A stretch of 64,000 nucleotides of DNA from Silene latifolia (Eukaryota > Streptophyta > Magnoliopsida > Caryophyllales > Caryophyllaceae). Both the position numbers and the translations under genes were made by a program. The stretch's first letter is position 1. Every line of letters starts with the position of its first letter. Shown here piece by piece: positions 63,771 through 64,000 of the stretch. Where the stretch lies: positions 83,221,156-83,285,155 of the forward strand of contig NC_133532.1 of the NCBI RefSeq assembly GCF_048544455.1, read 5' to 3'. The notes beneath the pieces were generated by a model that saw only the letters and a program-made list of their open reading frames with translations, made no database searches and was not told the origin of the DNA.

Positions 63771-64000
63771 ATGGATAGTAGCACTGTTTCTGCCTCTGCT
63801 TCTGCTACAGTTTCGTCCGTTTCTGAGACGGTGGTCCCTGCTGCCATCACCGTCACCACCGCTGTTACTACCCCTGTTACCACCACTGCTACGGTGGTTA
63901 CTACTGCCGCTGCCGTTACTGTCCCTATCCCGGTGTCGACCTCTGCTGTGTTGATACCAGCTGTCACCGTCACCTCCTATGCCCTTGTACCGAGACCAGA
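63771..64000 (+). CDS. Athila-D second ORF, N-terminal part, open at window end
   Basis: From ATG 63771 at least 76 codons stay open: MDSSTVSASASATVSSVSET, then a Val/Thr/Ala-rich low-complexity stretch (for example VTTAVTTPVTTTATVVTTAA) and YALVPRP. No signal peptide or known domain is visible. Its place after gag-protease matches the second ORF of Athila-E and the env-like ORF of Athila elements, but the proteins do not resemble each other at their starts. A captured host gene fragment is possible. Low-complexity composition makes any functional call unsafe. Confidence 0.45.
   Translation, partial: MDSSTVSASASATVSSVSETVVPAAITVTTAVTTPVTTTATVVTTAAAVTVPIPVSTSAVLIPAVTVTSYALVPRP

Larger units (their letters stand above)
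51429..64000 (+). mobile_element. Athila-D: gag-protease-only Athila-like element with second ORF, runs off window
   Basis: 5' LTR (51429-52899), primer site, gag split by Athila-C (GGTAC duplicated at 53573-53577 and 60489-60493), protease, non-coding region, CTCGATCGAG array, leader with a candidate intron, and a second ORF open at the window end. No RT, RNase H or integrase lies between protease and the second ORF. The layout equals that of Athila-E. Confidence 0.85.

Noticed and set aside
63754..63954. hydrophobic Leu/Pro-rich 66-residue ORF that looks like a membrane protein
   Set aside because: It is another reading frame of the Val/Thr/Ala-rich second ORF of Athila-D and its start lies in the candidate intron.

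Overview
The window is plant nuclear DNA made almost entirely of nested LTR retrotransposons. The evidence is plant Copia (SIRE, Angela) and Ty3/gypsy (Athila, Tekay) lineages, tRNA-iMet and tRNA-Asp type primer binding sites, and 5-bp target duplications. I found no convincing host gene, tRNA, rRNA, CRISPR array or bacterial feature. A eudicot with a large, repeat-rich genome fits; a more exact placement would be a guess. Nine elements were resolved and are named here by lineage and letter.

Layout. Positions 1-1185: end of a Tekay-like LTR (Tekay-H), apparently inserted in an LTR of Angela-F. 1186-19908: Angela-F, an old minus-strand Copia element, split by a younger minus-strand SIRE-G (2946-13110, LTRs 1433/1433 bp, target duplication AAAGT). 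Angela-F itself sits in the second ORF of Athila-E (19909 to about 25252, minus), which encodes only gag and protease. About 25253-51428: Tekay-T, a minus-strand element with no coding capacity, carrying a Mutator-type MITE (25964-26503). Tekay-T is split by the composite Athila-A (27576-48141, plus), whose gag was in turn hit by Athila-B (30831-40408, target duplication CCTAA). 51429 to the end: Athila-D (plus, gag-protease plus a second ORF), inserted in the Tekay-T LTR and itself hit by Athila-C (53578-60488, target duplication GGTAC).

Coding state. Only Athila-A has a near-intact polyprotein: a long open pol frame in phase with gag, separated by one TAA. Athila-B and SIRE-G keep recognisable pol domains with several stops and frameshifts. 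Athila-C, D and E lack reverse transcriptase, RNase H and integrase altogether and would need these supplied by relatives.

Most interesting signal. Nearly every family carries its own short dyad-symmetric motif, repeated many times and scattered through LTR, UTR and often coding sequence. SIRE-G has TGCAACAGT-N7-ACTGTTGCA with an almost constant spacer. Athila-B, C and D have ACTCGATCGAGT in LTR, gag linker and 3' UTR. Athila-A has GCCGG-based hairpins with compensatory changes. Tekay-T and Tekay-H have ACTCGGTCGAGT and ATACTCGRCCGAGTAT. The coding copies are read in different frames, which points to a DNA- or RNA-level role. Separately, a perfect 8-bp hairpin with compensatory changes lies directly 5' of the polypurine tract in Athila-A, B and C, and covarying hairpins open their LTRs.
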